Shown here: piece after piece, positions 22,190 through 33,559 of the stretch
How positions within the stretch are numbered: the first letter of the stretch is position 1
How the letters are laid out: each line of letters begins with the position of its first letter
Assembly: GCA_049999725.1 (NCBI GenBank)
Contig: JBNGIS010032880.1
Coordinates: 1 to 64,000, forward strand
Direction: 5' to 3'
Origin: Haplomitrium mnioides
Lineage: Eukaryota > Marchantiophyta > Haplomitriopsida > Calobryales
DNA: 64,000 nucleotides
Program-made: the position numbers and the translations under genes
Notes under the pieces: model-generated
What the model was told of the DNA's origin: nothing
The model's database searches: none
Seen by the model: the letters and a program-made list of their open reading frames with translations, nothing else

Positions 22190-22760
22190 GGCTTCTTGGG
22201 GTGTGTGGGGTACTATAGAAGATTTATCCACTAGTTTGCCTTGGTGGCTCTACCCCTCACCCAGATGACCAAGGGGGGCAGCACATTTGAAGCCACCCCC
22301 AAAAGGCTAGCAAGCTTCACAGAGTTGAAGAGGAGATTGGCAAGCCCCTCTGTTCTAGTGCCTCCTAGCTGAGGGAGAGAATTTCACGTTATGATTGATG
22401 TGTCCGGCTTCTACATCGGGGTAGTACTAAGCCAGATGGATGAGAAGGGTAGGGATCATCCGATTTATTTTGCCCGCACGCTACTGGCCTGAGTGGAAAA
22501 GAATTACTTTGCTACTGATCGGGAAGCCTTAGGAATTATTTATGCCTTGAAGAAATTCAAGCATTACTTGTTGCATTACAAAGTGATCTTTCACACTGTT
22601 CACAATACACTCAAGTACATGGTAAAAAACCAGATGTGAGAGGTCGAATTGCAAGGTGGGTGCTTCTCTTGCAAGAGTTTGACATTGAAGTGAGGATCAA
22701 ACCAAGGAGGACACATAGCAATGCTAACTTCTTCTCCTAAATTGCTAGGCCGATCAATTA
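22190..22760 (+). pseudogene. Gypsy B RNase H
   Basis: Readable blocks are FHVMIDVSGFYIGVVLSQMDEKGRDHPIYFA, YFATDREALGIIYALKKF and VIFHTVHNTLKYM. The last block has lost the catalytic Asp (Val for Asp in HTDHN). Stops occur at about 22371 and 22489. It is preceded by the NLKEVQGFLGCVGYYRRF-type connection region near 22170-22230. Confidence 0.75.
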
Positions 22761-22767
22761 GGAGGAG

Positions 22768-24060
22768 GTGAACGATGCGTTCCCAAATGAGAACTTGTTC
22801 CAGGGGAAAGCTCGAAGAGCCACGGATTATGCTGCTATAACAAAATTCCTCCTTTCAGCTCAAATTTTGAAAGGCAAAAACAAAGAGAAAGCTCTCGTGT
22901 TCCTCCGGAAGATGAAGCCATACCTGTTGATAAAAGGAGTGTTGCACAAGAGGGGCTACAATGGAATGATCAAACGATGCCTGGAGCGGGATCAATCTAC
23001 GGTGATGATGCAAGCCTTGCACAGAGAGGAGGTGGGGGGCTATTTTGCAGCGGATACCATAATAAGGAAGATTTTGGATGCAGGGTGCTGGTGGCCCACG
23101 CTGCACAAGGATGTGCACTTTTGGGTGAAGAGGTGTGACGCGTGCCAGAGGACGGGGAGGCCAGCCACCAACCAGCATCATCTCTTGGTCCCCATTATTC
23201 CCTTGGCACCATTTGAAAAGTGGGGAATTGATTTGATCGATGCGATTGCTCCATCCACCCGTAGGGGCAATAGGTACATTCTGCTGGCTACGGATTATGC
23301 CACAAAATGGGTAGAAGCCACAACCATTCGGAAGGATGATGCCAAGACAGTGGCTGCCTTCCTATATGAGCAGATGTTTTGCAAGTTTGGGCCTCTGCTA
23401 GAGCTAGTGAGTGACCAGAGGGTGCATTTCATCAGCCAAGCAATCAAGGACCTAACTACAAGATACCTGGTCAAGCATAGCCGCACTACAACTTATCATC
23501 CGAAGGCTAACGAGCCTACAAAAAGGGCAATCGTGATCATGGGTAAGATCCTTAGCAAAATGGTGGCCGCAAACAAGGCTGATTGGGACCTCAAGCTGCT
23601 AACAACAACCCATGCCTATAACCTGCCTTATAAGAGCACAACTGGCCATTGCCTCTATTTCTTGGTCTTTGGACAACACACTCTGGTACCGGTGGAGTAT
23701 GAAGTGCCCACCAATTGACTGTTGGAGGAGGAGAGGATGGCAGAGGATCAGAGTAGGAGAGAGAGATTATATCAGCTGGAAAGCTTGGAGGAAGCTAGAG
23801 GGGAGGCCTAGGGAAGGTTGGAGCACCAACAACATGATAAGAGCCTAAAACCAATAGACCTTTGGGAGAGGGACCTGGTGTTGTTGTATGACAGCAGGTT
23901 TCTACACTTTCCAAGGAAGTTACACACTAGATGGATGGGACCCTTTGTGTAGAAAAAATTGCATTGAAATGGGTTAGCAGAATTGGAAATGTTGGAGGGG
24001 CAGAAGTTTGCCAATCGAGTGCATTTCGACTGCCTCAAAAGGTACGTAAGCTAGGAGGAA
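22768..24060 (+). pseudogene. Gypsy B integrase
   Basis: A 316-codon open stretch (22768-23718), then C-terminal pieces to about 24060. Zinc domain: LHREEVGGYFAADTIIRKIL and HFWVKRCDACQRTGR. Core: EKWGIDLIDAIAPST (first Asp), ELVSDQRVHFIS (second Asp) and HPKANEPTKRAI, where the catalytic Glu of LTERA is Lys. KWVEATTIRKDDAKTVAAFL lies between them. The tail RFLHFPRKLHTRWMGPF carries a stop in place of a Val or Leu codon. No chromodomain follows before the TG repeat and polypurine tract. Confidence 0.85.
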
Positions 24061-24107
24061 GATGGAGGAGTACCGGGGGTGGTCTGATCAGACATTTCAA
24101 GTCGTCA

Positions 24108-24167
24108 AGTGTGAGTGTGTGTGTGTGTGTGAGTCTGTTGGGTGTGTGAGTGTATGGGAGTGTTTGT
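24108..24167 (+). repeat. TG-rich microsatellite before the gypsy B polypurine tract
   Basis: GTGTGTGTGTGTG-type run in the same place as 6035-6093 in gypsy A. Confidence 0.7.
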
Positions 24168-24277
24168 GAAATTGCACTACAACAACCTTGTATTTAGCCA
24201 AGCAGCAGCCAGTGCGGAGGAGGCAACCTGCAGAGTTGATGAACATAGAAGGGTGTTCGCGAGGTCGCTTCACACTT

Positions 24278-24287
24278 AAAGGGGGAG
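24278..24287 (+). promoter_or_regulatory. Polypurine tract of gypsy B
   Basis: AAAGGGGGAG lies three bases before the 3' LTR start at 24291, the same spacing as in gypsy A. Confidence 0.7.
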
Positions 24288-24290
24288 TTT

Positions 24291-27008
24291 TATTTGCCAG
24301 TGACATGAGGCACTAAGGAAGAATTCATGGAATTGGAGGTGGTATTGGAATAATTTCTCTCTCGTAAGTGTTAAAGTACCTCAAAAGCAGCGGATCAACT
24401 CCAATTAGTGAGTACGAGCGGATCACTTAGATCCAAGTAGTGGAACGTGATTGTTTCGAGATGAGAAAAGGCAGTTGTGTCAGCCGGCGAGTAAGGGGGC
24501 ACCACTAAAATTTTACGGAAGGAAAAGAGAGCCTGCAAGTATCATCGAAATGCAGAAATCGAGGCTCAAGTAGGGAGGAACGGAGCGCTCACGAGAGGCA
24601 ATCAGCCAAGAGGAAGAAAGAAGGGCCACCTCCAGAGTGAGGAAGGAGATGGGACCAAAGGAGGAAGATCCGAGACATGGGGCGGAGATCGAAGAGCGAC
24701 AACGGGGGGAGAGGAGGAAAAGCCGCATCACAAGATTTTAGATGCCGCACACCAGAAGTGGAGATCGGGAAGAGAAAGAAGAGGGCCATGGCCTTCATAA
24801 GCATGGACTACGCTGAGGATCAGGGGATGCTCCGATCCCTCATGCGTTAACGAGTTCTACTGGGGTCCGCAACCCCTTCCTTTAGTGTCCACGGGGTTTT
24901 GCGGAAACATGGTATTCTTAAAGGTTTCAGGGAGATTAAGCAAAGATGTGGCAAGTGCGGGGGTGACCGCAATCTTCTTCAGAACCTAAGTTCAGCACGG
25001 CCGTCCACCTTTCCCATTGAAAACGACGTCGGACGGCGCTACTTAGGACACGTGGCACTCTGGAGAAGCCCGTTGGATTCTTTGGACTCCGGTCAACTTC
25101 GGAAACGTTAGGTCAGCGTGGCAGTCCACCTTCCTCGTTGAAAATCGCGTCGAGCGGCAGACACAGAAGAAAGTCAACCTCGGAACACAAGGTCTGAGGG
25201 ATCCTTCAGACTCACCAGTCTGTTGGAATCTTCAGACTTGGGTCCGCGGTCAACTACGGATGTAGGTCAAAGTGATGGTTCACCTTCCCTATTGAAGGTG
25301 GCCTTGGACGGCGATAGTGTTGACAAAGTCAACCTCAAAACTTAGGGTCCGATGGATCCTTTGGACTCACCAGTCCGTTGGACTCTTCAGACTTAGGTCC
25401 GTGGTCAACTGCGGATCAAGGTCAATGCGGCGATCAAGCTTTCCAGTTGAAGACGACATTGGACGGCGGCCACGGAGGGAAAGTCAATAGCAAACTCGAT
25501 TTTGCGGGAATCTTCGAACTCCTAGTCTGCGAGATTCTTTGAACTTGGATCCGAGGGATTCTTCGGATTCGGCTTCGCGGGGTTCTTTGGACTCGGTTTC
25601 GTGTGAATCTTCGGAATCCTAATCTGCGAGATTCTTCAGACCAGAGTCTGTAGACCTCGGAACTGACCATTGTACTTGGATCTTTCTGCAAATAGACAGG
25701 ACAAGTGTCGCCATGTCCAGAGCCCGAGCCTAATGGGAATAACGACCTTTTGAAACGGGAAGGATTCGCAAAGGCGGAAGCGCGAGGGGTATACATTGAC
25801 GGGCTGCGAAATTGATCGGGTTGGTGTGCATGCAAGCTAGAGACGTTCAAGCAATCTCCGGACAGGAAGAGGCAACGAGGTAAGGCAAAAGGGATTCCAA
25901 TGAAAATTTACGTGAGGTGAGTGTACTCGTGCAGGGAGCTAGTAGGGGTGGAGGTGGACAAGAGAAGTGTTGAGAATCGCTCGGTAGGGAGCTCTAGAGG
26001 CTCGGGAGATCCAATGAACTCATCCCTGCAGGTGGACCAGTAGCGGAGGTGGATCGATACGGGAAATTGAAGGGGATCCGATCTCTTAAAAATTCGGGAG
26101 AGGTTGCCAAGTGGGATCTTGGAGTCATCTCTACATCACATGTGCAGAAGCATCAAACCCGGAAGTGCTCGGAGTGCGCTCTGGTTTATCCTTTCAAGTG
26201 GAGCCAAGAAGAGGGTGGCTGCGTTAGTGCTTGGGTACTGTAGAGAAGATCTGTTCAAGGTCCAAAGGTGGAGTGAGTTGCCAGTAGTCAAGAGGACTGT
26301 CTTTTAGAGGTGGAAGTTAAAAGAAATCCTCTTCTCAGCCTCAGGAAGTAAATCCAGGGCTTCTCGCGAAGGAAGTTAAAAAACTATGTGGAAGAAGGGT
26401 GTGTTCGTGGGAGATGGAAGGAAGTTTGAGGTTGTGAGTTGAGGAAGAGAGCAGTGTGCTGAGGAGGTCAATCTCAGTGGTTTTGTAAGGCCAATGATTC
26501 TGGTGAAGTGCAATGAATGTGTATGTTTGTAATTGTGTATGAGTGTGTGAGTTAGATTTGAATTTTGTTGTATTGTATAAAAAACACTTAGGACTAGAAG
26601 CATACGGGGAATCCATTTGTTTGGGTTTTGAGACAGCCCTGCGAAGGGGGAGTCAGGTCCCTTGGCATTGTTCCGCAATACTTGGGATATTACATTCTGC
26701 TTGTGAGTTGTATACAAAGTTGTTGGGTTCACATTTGGGGACCCCTAAATTATATTGCATATTACCACAAGAGTTTCTTGGTCCTTGTGCATGTGTATTC
26801 TAGCATTGAGTGTGGATGAGCAGCTGGGCTACTGAAGTGATTGTTGAAGAGAAGAAAGGCTTGTAAGGTGAATAAGAGCTCCTTTAAGCCTCAAAGTGAT
26901 AACAAGATAGGGGCCATCTCACAAAATAACCCATTTCCCCTGTTTTTGTCCTCCCCTGCCTTCTAAGTGGCACTTGTAAAGGTAAAAGCCTAAAGGAGGG
27001 GAGTGACA
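24291..27008 (+). repeat. Gypsy B 3' LTR (2718 bp)
   Basis: It begins TATTTGCCAG (changed TG) and ends GGAGTGACA, followed by AAACT. It is collinear with 15672-18460, with small deletions. TATAAAAAA is at 26576. Confidence 0.9.
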
Positions 27009-27079
27009 AAACTCCTAACATTTCCTTCATGGTGAACTTACTTGGTAGACAAAGGTCACAACCCACTATTGGGTATTGG
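27009..27079 (+). pseudogene. Copia-0 middle segment (RT end)
   Basis: Joined to 15671 the frame continues as ANQT-PNISFMVNLLGRQRSQ and PTIGYW, matching the copia block ANxTRPDISFAVNLLARxSSxPTxRHW. It begins with the right-hand AAACT of gypsy B and ends with ATTGG (27075-27079), the left target duplication of element R. It is a 22-codon island between two long insertions. Confidence 0.75.
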
Positions 27080-30000
27080 TGTCAACTAGTTGGGAACAAG
27101 ACTACCTAGAAAAATCTTCAATTTATGTTTGCATGCTCTACTTTTTTTGTAATAGAGGCACCTTCTTCATCTTAAAACGCCATACAGTGACAAACAATAG
27201 TATAAGATGGGAGGATGGCAATGATTGGTTTAAGATGGACGGATGGCAATGATCGGACAAGCGCCATAGTGACATGGCACGTTCACAATAGAAGAGGAAC
27301 AAGCTGAGGCAATCAAGCAGAGCCGCTAGAGCAATCAAGGAGCACATATAGAGGACGAGCATCACCTTTTTGGTGCTGTCTAACAAGTAGGTGGGGGTTG
27401 ACTTTTTGGTGTTGTCTAACAAGTAGGTGGGGGTTGAGTCTGGGTTCATTTTACAATAGAGTCACATGGGGTCACGTTCAAGAGCGCCAAGTTGAGGAAA
27501 GAAGGGTCTTGAGGGGTACTAGTCCTCAAAAGTAACTAAGTACCTTGGTGCGGGTGCAACCTTCAACTTAACTAATAATAAAGTGATATGTTTACATGGA
27601 GTAAAACAAAGTAGTGAAGAGAGGAAAATAGAGGTCCGAGTAATGAAGCGATGACAATGTGAAAGGAAGAGGCAACAACAATAGCGGAAGAAAACGACAA
27701 AGAAGGAATTGTGATGGGAATAATGAACAATGACACGCACTTGACGGTGTAGCAACATGGTGAACTAAAGTGCCCCACGAACGAGGACTGTGACGCAAGA
27801 ACGGTGAAAGGCTCAGACTAAACCGACGGTGAGCTCACGAGGTAGGGGAATTAACAACGGAAAGGACGAGGGCACATTTTTTTTCTTCTTGTTTTGCAAA
27901 TTGCACAAACAAAAGAAGGGACGGTTTCAGTTTTTAGTTTGGACATCGTTGAGTTAGAAGAATGATGGTGCATTTATTGAAAATTATAATAACAAATAAT
28001 GTGAGATGTCTTAAAGAGAGGCCGCCGGATCGGAAGAGACTAGGCCACTTGGGACAAGTCGCATAACACCTTTGGTAGAGACTAAGTTGAGTGTCAAGAT
28101 AGGAGAAGTGCCAGTTCCCAGGAAGAGGCGGACTTGCGCAACCCATGGAATAGGGAAAAATTCACAGGCAGCAAGCGGACAAAGTAGGACTAAAAACAGC
28201 TTCAGGTAGCAAGGCGTGGTGTGACGGAGGGAAGTAATCCATGAGACACGGGAAAAATCACCACCGCTGCCAAGAGAGAATGCAAGCCCCACATTGAAAA
28301 ATCTAATGGAGTCAAGATCTGCTTGTCAAACCACAAGGGGTGCACATTGCCTTCCCCTGTTAAGCTCAGCCTCCACCACAAGCCTCGTCTGGAAGCAGCC
28401 ATAGAATGTAGAGGCAAAATCCGCCATCTCTAAGGCCAAATCAAAGGTAAGAATGATCACCCAAGCAGCTAGAGAATGAATAGCCTATGTATGAGGGTCA
28501 TCACAAGTGGGAAATTACGGGCAGCATAGAAAACCGAATAGGTCCTTGGAACAGGCTTAAGGAATCTTCAAAGAAGGGAACCTCGAACCAAGCCAGAAAA
28601 ACCTAATAACCAAGGAAGAACCAGACCAAGCTAGAGGAAGCCAAGGTCCCGGGAAAGACTACATGCCTGCATGAACGTGTTGCTGTCCCTCGGAAGAAGA
28701 AAAACTCTTCAAAGCACAAAGATAACAGAAGAACAAGGAAAGGGGGAGAGAAATCCTTCCTGATCAGCCAACTTGTGTATCAGTAAAACACATGGTGGCT
28801 TGATTTCAGCAAGCGCAAGAGACAAAGCATGAACGAGGGGGAACCGCCAACAGCTTGAGCTCAAAAACCAGAGCTGGGTGGCCAAGAGACCACGAGCAAG
28901 CAGAGACCATACAAGCCGGATCTGAGCCAAGGAGTTCAATCTACCTCATAAAGGGTGAAAAGGGCCACGTGACATAGAATAGTCACGGCGTGACCACATT
29001 GTAGGCACTAGACAACCACCAACAACAGCCAACACGGCAAACTTGGAGGAAGCTGCCACCAGGAACCAAAGTCACAGAGAAAGGAACTGTCGGGCCCTCA
29101 TCTTGATCCCAAACAGAAAGCCTCGAGAACGGAAAGAAAAAAGCAGAAAGGAAGAGCAAAAAACCTCACGAGCCCGGAAGACTGAAATCACATTGAAGAG
29201 TAAAGCAGGCGCAGTTTTCACCTGCGGAAAGGAAACAAGAACGGGACATGGACCATGCCACACATCAATGAAGCACCACTACTGAGAAGAGGAAGTGCTT
29301 CAAAGGAGGAGGAACCATGGGAGAGAGAAGCGGAAAACTAAAGTGGCAAGAAAGAAAATGCCTAAAAACCCAAAAGGGGTCGAGGATCTGCTTGCAGCCA
29401 GACGACGGATTGTTGGACTTAGCGAAGGGAGGCTGGAGTTCCACAAACCTACTTCACCCTTCAACCTATAAAACACAAAAAGCAAAATAAAACCAACAAA
29501 AGCCAAGTGCATGAGCAGCCCGCAAAAAAAGTCACCCTTAGTGAAGAAAAGAAGGCCCCATCTCCCCTTTCAGTTGGTATCACTAGTAGAGGCATGCAAA
29601 GAATGTTGCGCCAAGAACTCATCTCTAGAACAAAATGAACTAAGTCCGCCTGACTACCAGTTCTGCCCAGCATGAAGGATAACGTTAGTGAAAAACTAAA
29701 CAAAGAAATAAATAGGGGACAAAACTTAGCAAAGAAGAAAGGGAAACGATTGCGACAAAGGAAGTTGGCCACACCTTTAAAGTGTCATGCAATTGACAAG
29801 GTTGCTGGAGGATAAAAAGTCAACGTGCAATCTATGTCATTGGGGAGCAGGGCAACCTCAAAAGCTCACAATCTATTACTCACTGACAAAGCTTTGAGTC
29901 CCATGGTAGAGGAGATTGCTGGGCCACTGCAGGATTTGACAAAGGAGCTTGCAATTTAAGTCAGAAAATTAAGAGAAGGCTGAATTTGGATGAGAGAGGA

Positions 30001-31065
30001 GGAACACGTTGGAGGGGATTGGATTACTGAATTAGAGAGCAGAGAGAAACAACGAGAGCGCAATGAGTTTGAGGTGAGAGTGCAAAGGCAAGCATAGGCT
30101 TCCTCAAAGGAGGGTACCTCGACCGGCAAGGTGGACCTAGTTGAGTGCAAAAGGCTCTGCCATGGAATGGATTTTTCAAACAACAAGGAGATTGAGGAGG
30201 AGGGCTACTTCTTTAGCTGTCTGGAGACACAAGCCTAGCAATGGTTGGCTGTTACTTGATCAAGGAAGCCCAACAAGCTGGATCTGCAATTGTGAGTGCA
30301 TCAATCAGTGGGAAGATCCCCCTTGCCAGCCATAGAAGGCTAGCTTTGTGTGAGAACAACAACACCATCATGGTCCAAGGCCAAGTTTAGATCTGAAGGA
30401 TTGGTTCCATGATCATTGTAGGCAAGTTTGAGAGTCTTCCATCTCTTTGAAGGGGAGTGCAGGGACTGTGTGACAAGAGGGGTGACAAGGGTGGAGATGG
30501 ATGACTGGTGGCGGCAAGCTCGAACTCCCTAGCTGGGGAGTAAGAAATATTAGCTATGTGGATGATGGAGGTGGAGACTATCTATCTACTAGTGTGCGTG
30601 GGTGGGAGAGTGTGGTGTGGAGTGACATAGGAAGACAAATCGGTAGTTGGAGACAAAGGGCTGCAAGGTGGACATGAGTCACAATGGATCTATGAGTTAA
30701 ACAACATTGAGAATGGGAAAGTGCTGAGCACACTCTTTGAATTTCTTGCTGAATTTGGTAGCAGTAGTAGCATTGTGAGTTTCTAGAGCAGAACTTAGCC
30801 AAATAGTAGTATGTGGGGAACACTGGACTTGTTAAATCTTTGAAGTTCCCCAGAGATCTGAGGGTTGAAAATTGCAATAAAGTCTTAGACCTTTGGTACA
30901 CATTGATGACATGTGAGACAACTAAGAGTAAGAGGGCAAAAAAAAACATGTTAGCATAGGGCTGGCCCCTACCACAAAAAAGGACTCCTTTATAAGATTA
31001 ATTCGGCGCTGGAGGAGGGTTGCTTGAGGTTTTCTTTGCATAGCAACTAGAAGACTAGACTAACA
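27080..31065 (+). repeat. Element R, LTR copy R1 (3986 bp)
   Basis: It runs from TGTCAACTAG to CTAACA, followed by TTAGATTTTTGGCGACC (primer-site region). It is collinear with R2 and R3 from about 27460. A direct duplication of about 38 bp containing GTCTAACAAGTAGG lies near 27366-27440. Purine-rich, with no convincing coding frame; open frames here are not conserved in R2 or R3. It contains a single copy of the 54-bp unit that is amplified in R3 (about 30440-30500). Confidence 0.7.
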
Positions 31066-31073
31066 TTAGATTT

Positions 31074-31090
31074 TTGGCGACCACCAGAGG
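31074..31090 (+). promoter_or_regulatory. Probable primer-binding site of element R
   Basis: TTGGCGACCACCAGAGG follows LTR R1 by about 8 bases; R2 is followed by the related TTGGGGAGCACGAGGGG (39264). The position and TTGGCG start fit a gypsy primer site. I cannot assign the tRNA. Confidence 0.5.
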
Positions 31091-31329
31091 ATTCTACCTT
31101 TGTTGAAGCAGAAGGGGCCACATGGCCATGCTAAACCTGTTCATGACCACTGGGTCCAGGTCACCTCTCCCACGTTACCGCCACAAGGGAGGCCATAGCT
31201 GGAGCACTCGCCCCTTACATGGAGTTCTGGGCAAACGTAGACGCCCACCAATGACTGGCCGAGTTTGAGTGCCCCACTTTTGTCCATGGCCACAGCGAGT
31301 ACCTCACCAGCTTATCTCCGGTGAACCCA

Positions 31330-31618
31330 AGGGGCCAGACACAAAGCTGGTATGATACCATGGAGCGAGGGACCAGAACCTCTTGGTCAAACAAGAAGGA
31401 GAGGTTCATGTGAGAGCATCCTTTAAGTCGGACCCAAGAGCTGGCCCCCCTTCAAGTGAGACATCTAAGGAAAAGGAGAGGAGAGACTTTGGAAGAAATC
31501 CGACCTCAATTTTAGGAGCTTGCCTTAGCACTACCCGACAGATGCACTAGGGATCAGCTCCTAGAGTGATTCCTAGGTGGGTGGAGCGATTCCAAAATAG
31601 CAGCATTGGCCAAGAGGT
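31330..31618 (+). pseudogene. Element R gag remnant
   Basis: In one frame, read through three or four stops, it gives SWYDTMERGTRTSWSNKKE, then a stop, then LAPLQVRHLRKRRGETLEE, then IRPQF-stop-ELALALPDRCTRDQLLE, then FLGGWSDSKIAALAKR. This is the retrotransposon gag pattern (SWxxL...F, GESLEEYxxRF, LAxxLPD, LLxxFLxGL). The stops are TGA or TAG, at positions where CGA, CAG or TGG would be expected. This is the only protein trace found in element R. Confidence 0.75.
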
Positions 31619-31873
31619 AGTAGGAGTGCGGGCTTATGAGGTCGGGACTACAAGGCTCCAAGGGGAAACTGCGGGACAGATTTGGCTGAAACAACAAGTC
31701 ACACGAGCGTATAACACCCGTTGAGTGGAGCAGTTCCTCCGGGAATGGCTGACAGACGAGCCACCACAGGAAGCAGGACAACGGGTTTGAGAAAGGTTCA
31801 GCCCTGACCAAGGAGGGTCACAGGTTCTATTCTCATTCTGTTCTCACCAATTTTGTCAATTCAGTTTTGTCTA
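31619..31873. other. Element R internal, no readable product
   Basis: This continues downstream of the gag remnant with mixed stops. It ends where LTR-like sequence R2 starts at 31874. No domain seen. Confidence 0.4.
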
Positions 31874-33307
31874 GAAGCAGCCATAAGATGCACAGGCAAA
31901 ATCCGCCATCTCCAAGGCCCCTACTAAGAAGAACGAACCTTCAAAACAAACACGTGACAAAAGAACAAGGAAAGAGGGGGAGAAATGTTCCAAGATCAGC
32001 CAACTTGCGTATCAGCAAGCCAAGACATGCATTACCAGAAACACACGGAGGCTCGAGTGCAGTAAGCACAAGAAACAAGGCATGAACAAGGAGGAAATAC
32101 CAACAACTTGGGCTCAAGAACAAGAGCTAGGTGGCCAAAAGACCACACAAGCCAGATCTGAGACAAGGAGTTCAAGGTAACTCACAAAGGGTGAAATGGG
32201 CCACACAACACATAAGAGCCACGACGTGACCACATTCTAGGCACCACACCACCACCAACAAGACCCAACACGGCGATGTTGGAGGAAGCTGCCACCAAGA
32301 ACCAAAGCCACATAGGAAAGAACGTTCAAGCCCTCATCTCGATACCAAACAAAAAGTTTTGGGGAAGGAAAGAACAAAGCAGAAAGGAAGAGCAAAATAC
32401 CTCACGAGCGGGGAAGAATTAAATCACTATAAAGAGCCAAGCAAGCTCACTCTTCACCTTTGAAAAAAGAAAAAAGAACGGGACAAATACCATGCCGCAC
32501 TTAGATGAAGCACCGCCAGTGACAAGAGGAAGTGCTTCAAAGAAGGAGGAACTGGGGCAGAGGTGGTAAACTAAAGTGGTAGAAAGGGCAATGCACTAAA
32601 ACCCAAGAGGGGTTGAGGATTCGATTGCGACCACAGGAAGGAATTCTGAACTAAGAGAAGGGGTCCACGATCCCAACAAACCCCATTCACCTTTCAACCG
32701 GTAAAACACACAAAATAAAATAGAACCAACAAAAGCCCAGTGCGCGAGAAGACGACACGAACATTCACCCTTAGCAAAGAAAAGAAAGAAGGAGCAAAGA
32801 AAAGAAAGAAGGAGCCAACCGGAAAGCCATCTGTATTAAATGGAAGCAAAGTAATGCTCCATCTCCCCCTCCAGATGATATCATAAGTAGTGATGCAAAG
32901 AATGTGGTGCGAAAAACTCATCTCTAGAACAAACATGAACAAAATGAACTTAGTACGGCTTCACAACGAGTTCCGCCCAGCCTCAACCACTTAGTGAAAA
33001 ACTAAGCAAAGAGTGAATAGGGGGTAGGACTTAACAAAAAAGGAAGGGAAATGAACTCCACAAATGAAGTAAGCCACCCCTCCACAGTGGCATGCAGCTG
33101 AAAGCTACCTCAACCATCAAAACTCAACGTGCAGTCTATGTGATTGGGGGAGTAGGAAAATTTCAGCCCCATAAGATCACAAATTATTACTCACCTACCG
33201 AAATTTGAGTCGCTTGGATTTGACAGAGGAGCTTGTAGGTGGAGTTATAAAATTAAGAGATGGCTGAATTTAGTTGCGCACGGATCAGTCGCGAGCTGAC
33301 ACAAGGA

Positions 33308-33312
33308 GTTTG
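33308..33312 (+). repeat. Target-site duplication of the 33-kb copia, left
   Basis: GTTTG here and at 38208-38212, a perfect 5-bp duplication. The empty-site paralogue in R3 (about 42023-42032) has a single GTTTG. Confidence 0.95.
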
Positions 33313-33559
33313 TGTAAAGAAATCGAGGAGATAAATCTTTGGAGGCAAATATGAGAGATCGTATTCAACACAACGGATTTACAAAAGGGAAGAGGCTTGC
33401 GGCATGGCGGCGCTCTCTTCGATCTCCCTTACTTTTCTCTCTACATACCCTTGTATTTATACTTAAATTTACCCTAAATTAACTTAACAAAACTAACCCT
33501 AAAGAGGGTTAAAAATAAGTCTAACCGGTCATCTACGTACAGAGCTTGGTATTTCAACA
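33313..33559 (-). repeat. 3' LTR of the young copia (247 bp)
   Basis: On the minus strand it runs from TGTTGAAATACC to CTTTACA. It has a TATA box (TATAAATA) at 33454-33461. The polyprotein stop (33529-33531) lies within it. The polypurine tract, minus-strand GAGGGGGAG, is at about 33560-33570. Confidence 0.95.

Larger units (their letters stand above)
15672..27008 (+). mobile_element. Gypsy B: complete, decayed Ty3/gypsy element with 2.7-kb LTRs
   Basis: LTR 15672-18460, internal region 18461-24290, LTR 24291-27008, with 5-bp duplication AAACT. The LTR begins TGTCA and ends TGACA, a perfect inverted repeat in the 5' copy. Internal order is gag with zinc knuckles, protease, RT, RNase H, integrase; no chromodomain was seen. 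The first 115 bp of the two LTRs differ at roughly one site in ten by eye, so the insertion is much older than the copia at 33 kb. Numerous TAG/TGA stops make it non-autonomous now. Confidence 0.9.

Noticed and set aside
28709-33300. Many short open frames in the purine-rich LTR R1/R2 copies
   Set aside because: None is conserved between R1, R2 and R3; purine-rich sequence easily gives open minus-strand frames.
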